The notes beneath the pieces are model-generated. The model made no database searches and had not been told where the DNA came from. It worked only from the letters and a program-made list of their open reading frames with translations. Shown in pieces: positions 19,437 to 28,155 of a DNA stretch of 64,000 bases. Each line of letters starts with the position of its first letter. The stretch's first letter is position 1. This stretch comes from Spirochaetaceae bacterium bin103. Its GTDB lineage: Bacteria; Spirochaetota; Spirochaetia; SZUA-6; Bin103. Location: positions 1 to 64,000 of the forward strand of contig MPNH01000012.1 of the NCBI GenBank assembly GCA_002238925.1, read 5' to 3'. The position numbers were made by a program, and so were the translations under genes.

Positions 19437-19560
19437 CTAAGCCACCGGCCCGCGCCGTAGCCTGCTCAGGCGCTGGAAATCGCGCACGTTGCGCGTCACG
19501 AAATCAACATTTCCGCCGTTGATTTTCGCAGTAATCCAACGGCTGCGCCGCAGAATCAGG
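19437..19560 (-). pseudogene. Possible C-terminal relic of a PIN-domain (VapC-like) toxin
   Basis: On the minus strand the segment GNVDFVTRNVRDFQRL, followed by a stop, resembles the C-terminal strand of VapC/PIN toxins, where an (L/F)VTRNxxDF motif carries the last acidic residue. Nothing upstream in any frame looks like the rest of a PIN domain and no antitoxin is adjacent. I read it as a fragment, but a chance match is possible. Confidence 0.3.
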
Positions 19561-19764
19561 TCCTGATCACATGCCCCATACGTGGATGTCGGCGCCGACG
19601 GCGGATTCGTGGCGGTGGTGGAATCCGTTCGTCCGCGCCCCAGGCCGTACTCCCGCTCAATCGTGGCGGCGGGTGGTTGCGCCGGCCCGCGCACGTGGTA
19701 CAGACTCCGGTTGATCACCCTGGGACAGGGAACACCGGTCCTTGCCCACAACGAGGAAGCGCGG

Positions 19765-20073
19765 ATGACGGCGAGCCCGACCGACCTTGCAACGCTGCGG
19801 CAGAAGCTGCTGGTGCTGTATGCGGCCAATTCCAGTCCCGACACCGAAGTGGTCGCCTGGTCCCTGTACGACGGCACCAGCGACCAGACCTACGAGGCCG
19901 CCGGCGAAGCGGTACCGCCCTACGCCACCGTCCTCGATGCCATGCGCGACGGCTGGCGGGTTATCAAGTACCCCGACCTGCGCCCGCCGAGTCCCGGCCA
20001 GGAGTACGACCTCTCCTACCTGGAGTTCGAATTCGTATTGGAGAAACTGGAGTCAATCGATGGCAAGCGGTAA
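19765..20073 (+). CDS. Conserved-looking hypothetical protein coupled to a PhyH gene
   Basis: 102 residues, acidic, no transmembrane segment or known motif that I recognise. It contains VVAWSLYDGTSDQTYE and a C-terminal YLEFEFVLEKLE helix. ATG 19765 follows a GAGGAAG ribosome site. Its last 14 bases overlap the start of the next PhyH gene, so the two are almost certainly translated together. It could be a small partner or accessory subunit of that oxygenase; this is inferred from gene order only. Confidence 0.6.
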   Translation: MTASPTDLATLRQKLLVLYAANSSPDTEVVAWSLYDGTSDQTYEAAGEAVPPYATVLDAMRDGWRVIKYPDLRPPSPGQEYDLSYLEFEFVLEKLESIDGKR

Positions 20074-20923
20074 CGGCACCTCCCCCGACCTGCGGCTGAC
20101 CAGCCGCGACATGGCGCGCTTCGTGCGCGACGGCTTCCTGCGCTTCGACGGCCTGGTGCCGCGCGACTTGTGCGCGGCGGCCATGGACGAGATCGAGTCC
20201 GGGCGTCACCTGCGCGACCGCGGCCAGGGCGGCGCTCAGTTCCGCGATATCTGGGCGGATCCCGGCTCGGCGCTCGGACAGGCGTTCCGGCTGCCGCGGG
20301 TGGCGGCGATCATCCACAGCCTGGTTGGCCCGGACCCGCGCTACGACCACCACGCCGCGCACCTGACCCCGGCGCATACGCGCAAGGGCGCCAATCTGCA
20401 TCAGGACGCCGAGTACGACGTGCGCCGCAACCACTTCGATATTCAGATCTCGTTCTTCCCGGAAGACACGCCGGCCGAGTCGGGCGGTACGCTGTTCCTG
20501 CCGGGCAGCCAGTTCCGGCGCGTGTACGAGTCCACCACCCGCCGCTACCAGGACGTGCTCGGCCAAGTGCAGGCGGTGTGCGACGCCGGCACCATGTTCT
20601 TCTGGCACACCAACGTGTGGCACGCGGCGCGCAGCAACCAGACCGACCGCGACCGCTACATGTTCAAGCTGCGCCTCAACCCCACCGTGCGCCAGCAGCG
20701 CCTGTGGAACACCGCCGACCTCGACGACCCGGACACCCGCACCGACGTCGCCAAGATCCTCAGCCAGATGATCCCGTGGCACGGCCAGCGCCACCGCATA
20801 GAGGTGATGAACCGCATCCGCCTGTGGCGCTACCTCGCCGGCGACCCCGATTTCGACGTCGCCCTGTGGTGGACCCGCATCGAGAACACCCCGGACATCG
20901 TCTACCGCACCCAACTCGCCTGA
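20060..20923 (+). CDS. Phytanoyl-CoA dioxygenase (PhyH) family protein
   Basis: 287 residues. Iron triad: HQD in LHQDAEYD (near residue 115) and a distal His in NVWHAARSN, followed by RDRYMFKLRL with the expected 2-oxoglutarate-binding Arg. The ATG at 20060 lies inside the end of the preceding 102-residue gene. It is the fourth PhyH paralogue in 17 kb and differs in length from the others, so it is not a recent duplicate. Confidence 0.83.
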   Translation: MASGNGTSPDLRLTSRDMARFVRDGFLRFDGLVPRDLCAAAMDEIESGRHLRDRGQGGAQFRDIWADPGSALGQAFRLPRVAAIIHSLVGPDPRYDHHAAHLTPAHTRKGANLHQDAEYDVRRNHFDIQISFFPEDTPAESGGTLFLPGSQFRRVYESTTRRYQDVLGQVQAVCDAGTMFFWHTNVWHAARSNQTDRDRYMFKLRLNPTVRQQRLWNTADLDDPDTRTDVAKILSQMIPWHGQRHRIEVMNRIRLWRYLAGDPDFDVALWWTRIENTPDIVYRTQLA

Positions 20924-20954
20924 CCCGCCGCCGCGGCTGCCTGCCGGACGCCCG

Positions 20955-21869
20955 CTACCGGTCGCGCGCTTCGGCGGGGCGGGCTTCGGCGGGGCGGCGG
21001 TCCTGGAACCGGGCCAGCGGGTAGTACTCGTACACCATGGCGATTTCGCCCACGTCAGGGGGAATGTCCCAACTCAAGCGCACGGCGACGGGCAATTCGC
21101 GTTCCTCGCCCGGCTCGTAGGTGTCCTCGAAAAAGCAGAAGCACTGCACCAGTTCGGTGTGCAGGAACGCCACCGGCGGCTCGAACAGGTGTCCGGCCTT
21201 GGCCTTGACCGTGGCAGCGGAGAGGTTGCGCGCGCGGAATATCGCCGAGCCGGTCTCGCCCGGCTTCAGCGTGATGCTCTCCGGTTCCACGCTGAACTCG
21301 AACGGAAGCTCCTCGCGCACCTCGGCGCGGAACCGGATCGTGAAGCCCACAGCCCAGTCCAGGAACACCTTCCAGTGCTCGCCTTCGCGCACCAGCTCCA
21401 CTCGCTGCGAGAACTCGATCACCGGCAGCGTACCGGCTTCGCCGCGGCGGCGCACCTCGACACGGCGCTCGTCCACCGGGTTGCCGGCGGCGGCGCCCTC
21501 GCCGTACAGCAGGTCGCGCAGCTCCGGGTGGTTGGCGTTCGGCACCGCGCCGTGCACGGTCACCACGCCGGCATCGCCCTGCAGGTCGCTCTCGGTTTCG
21601 CGGATCTCGATGAATTCGCCGAGCTCCTTGATAAGGTCCTGGAACTCCGCCGGGAATTGCGGATGCCCCTCCAGGTGCTGCTCCAGCGTACGCCAGCGCC
21701 GGTCCTCCGCCGACGCCAGCTCGTACACCGTGGCCGCGTCGTTGACGTACCGCGCGTGCAGCAGGCGGGCGGCCACCTGCTCGGCGGAGGGCGTGCGCAC
21801 CGCCAGGAACGCGCCGACCCCGGCCGCCAGCACGGCGGCCGCAGCCGCTATCGGGAGCAGCCGTTTCAC
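20955..21869 (-). CDS. Membrane-anchored protein with C-terminal Cox11/CtaG-like domain
   Basis: 304 residues from GTG 21869. One N-terminal membrane anchor (about residues 4-24) is followed by about 150 residues rich in acidic helices and then a domain of about 110 residues like the copper chaperone Cox11/CtaG: the paired cysteines CFCF, the downstream PGEERELPVAVRL and the terminal YEYYPLARF correspond to conserved strands of that family. Cox11 normally places Cu(B) into cytochrome oxidase, but no oxidase gene is in the window and the long insert before the domain is unusual. Function may be metallochaperone; confidence in the domain is moderate. Confidence 0.6.
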   Translation of the reverse strand: MKRLLPIAAAAAVLAAGVGAFLAVRTPSAEQVAARLLHARYVNDAATVYELASAEDRRWRTLEQHLEGHPQFPAEFQDLIKELGEFIEIRETESDLQGDAGVVTVHGAVPNANHPELRDLLYGEGAAAGNPVDERRVEVRRRGEAGTLPVIEFSQRVELVREGEHWKVFLDWAVGFTIRFRAEVREELPFEFSVEPESITLKPGETGSAIFRARNLSAATVKAKAGHLFEPPVAFLHTELVQCFCFFEDTYEPGEERELPVAVRLSWDIPPDVGEIAMVYEYYPLARFQDRRPAEARPAEARDR

Positions 21870-21969
21870 TCTGCACCAATCATACGCTATCCCAACGCCC
21901 TGCGTGGCGTCGCAGCCGTGGCCGTCGGCGGCACCGCGGTACCCGTGGGCACCCGCATTGCCACCGACG

Positions 21970-21998
21970 TTGACAAATGTTACCATGCAAGGTAATCT
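21970..21998 (+). promoter_or_regulatory. Strong sigma70-type promoter with overlapping inverted repeat
   Basis: TTGACA at 21970-21975 and TAATCT at 21993-21998 with the ideal 17-bp spacer. The spacer and -10 contain the inverted repeat TTACC-atgcaa-GGTAA (21980-21995), placed as an operator would be. Transcription should start at about 22004-22006, at the GTG of the DUF4160 remnant, implying a leaderless message. A helix-turn-helix protein encoded just downstream is a plausible autoregulator. Confidence 0.6.
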
Positions 21999-22003
21999 TT
22001 TTT

Positions 22004-22148
22004 GTGGCGCGGATACGGCGCGGCGGCTACATCTTCATCACTTGGATTTCCGACCACGCGCCTCGTCATGTGCATGCCTATGAAGGGCAAGGCGACTCGG
22101 CGGATTCTGGATCTGATCGAGGAACTGCAGCGGGAGGGTGAGTTGTGA
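22004..22148 (+). pseudogene. DUF4160 protein remnant, internal deletion and frameshift
   Basis: From GTG 22004 the frame reads RRGGYIFITWISDHAPRHVH, matching the start of DUF4160 proteins; it then runs out of character and stops at 22141. In another frame, ATG 22074 to TGA 22148 gives MPMKGKATRRILDLIEELQR, matching the DUF4160 C-terminus. The middle (about 15 residues) is missing between them. The second part ends in a GTGA overlap with the next gene. DUF4160 proteins commonly pair with small DNA-binding or DUF2442 partners in toxin-antitoxin-like loci. Confidence 0.55.
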
Positions 22149-22654
22149 AGATTCGTACGGTGGCTCTCAACAACCACAAGAAATCGTTCGAGGTCGCGAC
22201 GGACTCGGAGTCCTTTCTATTCCCGTACGTCAAGGCCGATCCTGCTCCCGCGCCTGGAGACCCCGTGGCCCAGGTCCGCGTGGACGAAGAGTTGGCTCGG
22301 GAAGCGTTCGTCTTTACCGTGGCCTCCGGGCAGGAAACCACCGTCCATATCGAGCAGGTTCTCGAATACAACCAGGATCCGACCTTCCGGCGCGATCTGC
22401 TGCTGTACAAGCTTACTCTCGAGGCGCAGCGCCGAGTGATCGCGACCGCCCTTTCGAGGCGGGAAATCATTCGGCGGCTCGGAACCTCCCCGGCGCAGCT
22501 CTATCGATTGTTGGATCAGACCAATTATCGCAAGTCGGTGGATCGCGTGCTGCACCTCCTTCACGTCCTCGAGTGCGATGTCGATGTCATCGTACGCGAC
22601 AGGGCGCGCAAGGCAGTCGCGGACACCCGCGCGACAGGTGCCCGCGTTCGTTGA
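22145..22654 (+). CDS. HTH protein, partner of DUF4160 (antitoxin-like)
   Basis: 169 residues from GTG 22145, which overlaps the stop of the DUF4160 remnant. The N-terminal part is a beta-rich domain. The C-terminal third (EIIRRLGTSPAQLYRLLD, then KSVDRVLHLLHVLECDVDVIV) has the pattern of an Xre/HigA-like helix-turn-helix with its dimerisation helix. Likely binds DNA, perhaps the inverted repeat at 21980-21995, to control its own operon. The toxin side appears broken. Confidence 0.6.
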   Translation: MKIRTVALNNHKKSFEVATDSESFLFPYVKADPAPAPGDPVAQVRVDEELAREAFVFTVASGQETTVHIEQVLEYNQDPTFRRDLLLYKLTLEAQRRVIATALSRREIIRRLGTSPAQLYRLLDQTNYRKSVDRVLHLLHVLECDVDVIVRDRARKAVADTRATGARVR

Positions 22655-22687
22655 CGGCGGATTTTGCGGGCTGCTACAGTCGCGGCG

Positions 22688-23540
22688 ATGTTACTGTACC
22701 GTACGCAACGCGGCGTCGTGGCCGCCGATGGAGACCGATACCTACTGCTGGCCGAAAGTTGGGACAGCCTGATCGCGACACCCGCCCTGCCCGACCGGAT
22801 TGACGGACTGGCAGCGCAGGGGACGGCGCTCGACGCGTTCGACCCGTCGGAGGCGCTGGTGCCGCTGGTGTCGCAGGAGGTGTGGGCGGCCGGGGTCACC
22901 TACTACCGCAGCCGCGACGCGCGCATGGCCGAGTCGGAGCAGGCCGGCGGCGACAGCTTCTACGACCGCGTGTATACCGCGCCGCGCCCGGAGCTGTTCT
23001 TCAAGGGCAGCGCGCGCACCGCGGTGGGCGCCGGCGGGCAAATCGCGATCCGCTCCGACGCCGGCTGGAACGTGCCGGAGCCGGAACTGGTGCTGCTCGC
23101 CGATGCCAGCGGCGCCCTGATCGGCTGCACCATCGGCAACGACGTCAGTTCGCGCGACATCGAGGGCGAGAACCCCCTCTACCTGCCGCAGGCCAAGGTG
23201 TACGACGCGAGTTGCGCGCTCAGGGGGGCGGCGCGGGGGCTGCGGGGGGGGGGCGGGGGGGCGGGGGGCCGCGGAGCCGCTGCCGGCGAACACGTCGATC
23301 AGCCTGGAGATCAGCCGCGCCGGCGCGGCCGTGTTTAGCGACAGCACCACCCTGGCCGAACTCAAGCGCACGCCGGAGGAGCTGCTCCGCTACCTGTACC
23401 TGGACAACAGCTTCCCGCACGGCTGCTACCTGATGACCGGCACCGGCATCGTGCCCCCCGACGGCTTTACCCTCGCCTCCGGCGACACCGTGTCCATCAC
23501 CATCCCCCCCATCGGCACCCTCACCAACCAGGTCCGCTGA
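22688..23540 (+). CDS. Fumarylacetoacetate hydrolase (FAH) family protein, frame broken at G-rich tract
   Basis: Starts at ATG 22688. The N-terminal part reads to YDASCAL (about 23220) and contains the metal-binding sequence VPEPELVLL and the motif GNDVSSRDIEGENP typical of FAH/5-oxopent-3-ene-tricarboxylate decarboxylase enzymes. A nearly pure G tract (23222-23270) follows, after which the protein resumes in another frame (EPLPANTSISLEI through YLMTGTGIVPP to 23540). The whole protein would be about 280 residues. A 40-bp offset between two CTGC-centred segments restores the frame, as in other broken genes here. It cleaves or decarboxylates a 2,4-dioxo acid, which fits with the D-xylonate dehydratase gene downstream. 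Confidence 0.7.
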
Positions 23541-23676
23541 GCAGACGGCCCTTGTCCGCGACACCCCGGACCCCAATGGTGCACTGCAGAGTTTGGCGCG
23601 TGCCATCATTTGGCCACGTCAGCCCCGGTAGCGGTATAGTCTCTCACAGTTCGCAACCGACCTTGGGAGGCCGCCA

Positions 23677-25725
23677 GTGAGCAATACCGGTCAGACCCGC
23701 AGTACCGACCTGCCCGCGCGCCGCGACCCGCGCGGCCCCAACCGGGAGCCGCCGCTGCGCATCGCCGCCGGCGAGGAGATTCTCGGCTTCGACGGGCTCA
23801 GCGGCCCCGGCCCGGGGCTGCGCACCATGGGCGAGGCGCCGGAGGGGTCGCTGCCGATTACCGCCGAGATGCTGCGCGAGGAGCCGAGCGGCAACCTGTT
23901 CGGGCTTACCCACAACGTGGCGATGGGCTGGCAGCCGGCGGAGACCACGCAGCCGGCGTTCATGATCCTCAGCACGCAGGGCGGCGTGCGGGCCCCGGAC
24001 GGGTCGCCGATTGCGCTCGGCCTGCATACCGGGCACTGGGAGGTGGGCCTGCTGGTGCAGGCGGCTGCCGACGCCCTGCGCGACGGTGGCTGTATCCCGT
24101 TTGCGGCGTTCTGCACCGACCCGTGCGACGGCCGTTCGCAGGGCACGCCGGGCATGTTCGACAGCCTGCCCTACCGCAACGACGCCGCGATCGTGCTGCG
24201 CCGCCTGGCGCGCTCGCTGCCCACGCGCAGCGGCGTGCTGGGGGTGGCCACCTGCGACAAGGGGCTGCCGGCCATGCTGCTGGCGGTGGCCGGCCTGCGC
24301 GGCGAGCCGGGGGTGATTGTGCCCGGCGGCGTTACCCTGCCGGCGCCCGACTCGGAGGACACCGGCCTGGTGCAGACCATCGGCGCCCGTTTCGCGCACG
24401 GGCTGATCAGCCTGGAACACGCGCAGACCATGGGCTGCCGGGCGTGCGGCAGCCCCGGCGGCGGCTGCCAGTTCCTGGGCACCGCGGCCACCGCCCAGGT
24501 GGTGGCGGAAGGGCTCGGCCTGTCGCTGCCGCACGCCGCGCTGGCGCCGTCCGGGGAGCCGGTGTGGCTGGACATGGCGCGCCGTTCCGCGCTGGCGCTG
24601 GTGGCCCTGGCCGATGCCGGGCTGCGCACCGGCGACCTGCTCACCGAGCAGGCGCTGCACAACGCCATGGTCGTGTACGCCGCGTTCGGCGGCTCCACCA
24701 ACCTGCTGCTGCACCTGCCCGCCGTGGCGCACGCCGCCGGCCTCCCCATCCCGACGGTGGAGGACTGGGCGCGCGTCAATCGCAGCGTGCCGCGGCTGGT
24801 GGACGCGCTGCCCAACGGCCCCGCCGGCCACCCCACCATCCGCGTGTTCGCCGCCGGCGGCGTGCCGGAGGTGATGCTGCACCTGCGCCGCGCCAGCCTG
24901 CTGCACACCGATGCGCGCACCGTCAGCGGGCGCAGCCTCGGCGAAGTGCTCGACGGCTGGCAGGACAGCCCGCGCCGCGCCGCCGCCCATGCCGCCTGCA
25001 GCGCCGACGGCGTACCGCCCGAGGAAGTGATCATGGACCCCGACCGCGCCCGTTCGCGCGGCCTGACCAGCACCGTGGTGTTCCCGGTCGGCAACCTGGC
25101 CCCGGAAGGCTCGGTAATCAAGGCCACCGCCATCGACCCGAGCGTGGTAGACGAGCACGGCGTCTACACCCACCGCGGCACGGTACGCGTGTTCACCAGC
25201 GAGGCGGACGCCATCGCCGCCATCAAGGGCGCCCCCGGCGTCACCCCGGTCAAGGCGCACGACATCGTGGTGGTAATGGGCATCGGCCCGGCCGGCACCG
25301 GCATGGAGGAGATCTACCAGATCACCTCGGCGCTCAAGTTCCTGCCGTGGGGCAAGACCGTGTCGGTGCTTACCGACGCGCGCTTCTCCGGCGTGTCCAC
25401 CGGCGCCTGCATCGGCCACATCGGGCCGGAGGCGCTCGCCGGCGGCCCGCTCGGCAAGCTGCGCGACGGCGACCTGGTCGAGATCTCGGTGGACCGCACC
25501 AACCTGGAAGGCCGCGTCAACCTGGCCGGCACCGCCGACGGCGCGCTCGAGCCGGCCGCGGCGGCGGAGCTGCTGGAGCGGCGCACCCCCCACCCGGGCT
25601 TGGCAGCCAATACCGCGCTGCCCGACGACACCCGCCTGTGGGCCGCCCTGCAGGCGGCCAGCGGCGGCACCTGGCGCGGCGCCGTGTACGACGTGGACCG
25701 CATCGTCGCCGCCCTGCAGAAGTAG
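23677..25725 (+). CDS. yjhG: D-xylonate dehydratase, YjhG/YagF type (IlvD/Edd family)
   Basis: 682 residues. Dehydrates an aldonic acid, probably D-xylonate, to the 2-keto-3-deoxy acid. Iron-sulfur cluster cysteines are seen in TDPCDGR, ATCDKG and [12 protein letters not shown]; the C-terminus has [13 protein letters not shown] and [11 protein letters not shown]-like sequence ([10 protein letters not shown] here). The line-by-line match to E. coli YjhG from memory ([30 protein letters not shown]) is stronger than to IlvD. TTG/ATG choice: ATG-equivalent start at 23677 follows GGGAGG. It is followed two bases later by an MDR dehydrogenase gene, forming a sugar-acid operon. Confidence 0.9.
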   Translation: MSNTGQTRSTDLPARRDPRGPNREPPLRIAAGEEILGFDGLSGPGPGLRTMGEAPEGSLPITAEMLREEPSGNLFGLTHNVAMGWQPAETTQPAFMILSTQGGVRAPDGSPIALGLHTGHWEVGLLVQAAADALRDGGCIPFAAFCTDPCDGRSQGTPGMFDSLPYRNDAAIVLRRLARSLPTRSGVLGVATCDKGLPAMLLAVAGLRGEPGVIVPGGVTLPAPDSEDTGLVQTIGARFAHGLISLEHAQTMGCRACGSPGGGCQFLGTAATAQVVAEGLGLSLPHAALAPSGEPVWLDMARRSALALVALADAGLRTGDLLTEQALHNAMVVYAAFGGSTNLLLHLPAVAHAAGLPIPTVEDWARVNRSVPRLVDALPNGPAGHPTIRVFAAGGVPEVMLHLRRASLLHTDARTVSGRSLGEVLDGWQDSPRRAAAHAACSADGVPPEEVIMDPDRARSRGLTSTVVFPVGNLAPEGSVIKATAIDPSVVDEHGVYTHRGTVRVFTSEADAIAAIKGAPGVTPVKAHDIVVVMGIGPAGTGMEEIYQITSALKFLPWGKTVSVLTDARFSGVSTGACIGHIGPEALAGGPLGKLRDGDLVEISVDRTNLEGRVNLAGTADGALEPAAAAELLERRTPHPGLAANTALPDDTRLWAALQAASGGTWRGAVYDVDRIVAALQK

Positions 25726-25727
25726 CC

Positions 25728-26738
25728 ATGCTGGCGCGGGCAGTGGTGTCCACGGCCACCAGGCGGGTGGAGCTGCGCGAAGTCGAGATCGGCGCGGTCG
25801 GCCCGTGGGACGTGCGGGTGGAGCTGGAGCGCTCCGCCATCAGCGTGGGGACCGAGTCCTACGTGCTCGCCGGCGAGCGCTTTCCGCGGCCCTACATTCC
25901 CGGCTACGCGCCGATCGCCCGCGTGGTCGAGGTGGGCGCCGAGGCGGCGCGCCTGTTCACCCCCGGCGAACGCATCTCCTACTTCCAGCCGCGCGCACCG
26001 CGGGCTGACCAGGGGGTTATCCAGAACTGCGGCGGCCACCAGAGCCCGGCCATCATCGGCGTAAACCCCGCCGAACGCCACCTGCTCGCCAGCAACACCT
26101 TCTGCGTCAGGGTGCCGGAGGAGCTGTCCACCGAGCGCGCCGCGTTTGGCGGTATCGCCTCCATCTCGTCGCTTGGGGTGACCCTGGCCGCGCCGCGGGT
26201 CGGCCAGCGGGCCTTGGTGATCGGCCTGGGAATGATCGGCCAGATGGCCGCCGCGCACCTCAAGCTGCGCGGCGTGGAGGTGGCGGTGGCCGACTTGCAC
26301 GAGCTGCGCCGCGAGCTGGCGCGCCGCGCCGGCGCCGACCACGTGATCGACCCGCTGCGCGAGGACCTGGCAACCCGCGTGCGCGAGCTGTGGCCGGAGG
26401 GCGCCGACATCGTGGCCGACGCCACCGGCCGCTACGAAGTGGTCGAGCAGGCGGTGCCGGCACTGCGCCGCGAGGGCACGGTGCTGTTCCTGGCCTGGTA
26501 CAAGGGCGCCGGGCTCAACCTGGAGGCGTTCCACGGCACCGTGTTCCGCGCGGCCTTCCCGTGGACCCTGAAGGGCGATCACGTGCTCGCCTCCTGGCGC
26601 CTGATGGCGGCCGGCGCTCTGCGGGTCGATCACCTGCACACCCACACCTTTCCGGTCGCGCAGGCGCAACAGGCGTACGACCTGATCTACCGCGCCCCGG
26701 AGACCTACCTGGGCATCAGCCTGGATTGGAGCCGTTAG
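25728..26738 (+). CDS. Medium-chain dehydrogenase/reductase (MDR) family protein
   Basis: 336 residues from ATG 25728, two bases after the dehydratase stop. Rossmann motif LVIGLGMIGQMAA near residue 164; N-terminal GroES-like domain with GTESYVLAG. The catalytic zinc ligands of alcohol dehydrogenase (a GHE motif and the four structural cysteines) are absent, so it is a zinc-independent MDR enzyme. In relatives this type is bacteriochlorophyllide-dehydrogenase-like or acts on sugar derivatives. Operon position suggests a step in sugar-acid or keto-deoxy acid metabolism. Confidence 0.8.
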   Translation: MLARAVVSTATRRVELREVEIGAVGPWDVRVELERSAISVGTESYVLAGERFPRPYIPGYAPIARVVEVGAEAARLFTPGERISYFQPRAPRADQGVIQNCGGHQSPAIIGVNPAERHLLASNTFCVRVPEELSTERAAFGGIASISSLGVTLAAPRVGQRALVIGLGMIGQMAAAHLKLRGVEVAVADLHELRRELARRAGADHVIDPLREDLATRVRELWPEGADIVADATGRYEVVEQAVPALRREGTVLFLAWYKGAGLNLEAFHGTVFRAAFPWTLKGDHVLASWRLMAAGALRVDHLHTHTFPVAQAQQAYDLIYRAPETYLGISLDWSR

Positions 26739-26743
26739 CCGCC

Positions 26744-27772
26744 ATGCAATCCGCCATGCAATACTGCCACCTGGGCCGCTCGGGGCTGCGTGTCAGCCGT
26801 TTCTGCCTGGGCACCTTCAACTTCGGCCTCGCCACCGGCGAATCGGACGCGCACCGCATCATGGATGGCGCGCTGGAGGCGGGCATCAACTTCTTCGATA
26901 CCGCCAACCACTACCCCGACTTCGTGCACTGCGGGCTCAGTGAACAGGTCATCGGGCGTTGGTTCGCCGCCGCGCCGGGCCGCCGCGAGCGGGTGGTGCT
27001 GGCCACCAAGCTGTACTAGCCAATGGGCAATCCGGACGATCCCAACGACGCCGCCGGACTGTCCAAGTACAAGATAATCCGCCACGCCGAGGACTCGCTG
27101 CGCCGCATCGGCACCGACCGCATCGACCTGTTGCAGATGCACCACGTCGACCGCCGCGCGCCGTGGGATGAAGTGTGGGAGGCGTTCGAGCTGCTGATGG
27201 CGCAGGGCAAGGTCGTGTACGTGGGATCGAGCAACTTCGCCGCCTGGGACCTGGCGCTGGCGCAGGCGGCGGCGCACACCCGGTCCACCTTCGGGCTGGT
27301 CTCCGAGCAGCACCGGTTCAACCTGCTGTGCCGCCTGCCGGAGCTGGAGGTGCTGCCCGCCGCCGGCCACCTCCGGATTGGCCTGCCCGCGCCGGCCCCC
27401 CTGGGGGTGGGCGGGCGCCCCTCCCGCCGGCTGGCCGGCGGCCGGCTCGGCGGCGATGAGTTGCGCGGCGGCGACCGGTCGCGGCGCGCCCGGCAGGCGC
27501 AGCCCGGACGGCCGGACGAGCAGACCGCGCGCCGTTTGCGGGAGTTCGCGCTGTTGTGCCGCGAACGGGACGCGTCGCAGGCCGCCGTGGCCACGGCCTG
27601 GATCCTGGCGCAGCCGGCGTTGACCGCGGCGATCATCGGCCCACGCACGGCCGACCAGTTGCGGCACCTGCTGCCGGCGCTGGACCTGACCCTGGACAAC
27701 GCCGCGCTGGCCCGGCTGGACGAGTTGTTCCCCGGTCCGGGCGGCAGCGCCCCGCAGGCCTACGCCTGGTGA
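26744..27772 (+). pseudogene. Aldo/keto reductase, interrupted by an in-frame TAG
   Basis: From ATG 26744 (a tandem ATGCAAT...ATGCAAT start) the frame gives a standard AKR N-terminus: FFDTANHYP with the catalytic Asp and Tyr, then ATKLY with the Lys. A TAG follows at 27017-27019 exactly where relatives have a Gln (KLYQPMGNP). The same frame then resumes and runs to 27772 with LLQMHHVD (catalytic His) and the C-terminal cofactor region AAIIGPRTADQL. Residues around 27370-27430 are also off-pattern and G/C-only. TAG is used as a normal stop by neighbours, so this is a nonsense mutation or an error, not recoding. Confidence 0.75.
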
Positions 27773-27812
27773 GCCCGCGGCCGCGCGCCGGCCGCGGATG
27801 CCTGGCGGGTTG

Positions 27813-28106
27813 CTACGAGGCGGCGAGCTTGGCGGGGGTAATGGAGAAGTGGCTCCACTGCTGCTCCACGCGGCCGCCGCTGATCTTCAGGAGCTGCGGC
27901 GACTGGTGGCGCACGCCGTAGGTGTCGGCGACCCAGTTGGACAGCGGGCGCTGCTCGATTACGTTGACCCAGTACAACGGCAGGTCGAACGAGTAGCCGC
28001 GCACCACGTCCGCCGCGGCCGCGGAAATCGGGCACGCGGTGGAGTGCTTGTACACGTAGCAGTCGGCGGCCAGTTCCTCGGTTTCGAGAGGGATGATATT
28101 TGCCAT
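27813..28106 (-). CDS. ytxJ: Monothiol bacilliredoxin YtxJ/BrxC family
   Basis: 97 residues. The diagnostic active-site sequence KHSTACPIS (Cys25), then RPLSNWVAD and GVRHQSPQLL match the YtxJ/BrxC family, a thioredoxin-fold monothiol protein that removes bacillithiol from oxidised proteins. A further Cys (Cys16) precedes it. Start at ATG 28106. Its presence suggests this organism makes bacillithiol or a related thiol; none of the bsh genes are in the window. It is convergent with the aldo/keto reductase and next to an HtrA protease on the same strand. Confidence 0.85.
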   Translation of the reverse strand: MANIIPLETEELAADCYVYKHSTACPISAAAADVVRGYSFDLPLYWVNVIEQRPLSNWVADTYGVRHQSPQLLKISGGRVEQQWSHFSITPAKLAAS

Positions 28107-28155
28107 GGCGCCCCCAATATAATGGTGTCCCCGACAGAACTGCATCGGGCGGCGG

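Noticed and set aside
23222-23270. CRISPR or telomere-like repeat
   Set aside because: It is a G-run without spacers or unit structure.
24123-25727. Long open frame through the D-xylonate dehydratase gene
   Set aside because: Arg/Gly-rich out-of-frame shadow; the real gene only begins at ATG 25728 (MDR enzyme).
27017-27019. TAG as pyrrolysine or recoded codon
   Set aside because: TAG terminates neighbouring genes (for example at 25723-25725), and the protein family has no reason for recoding.
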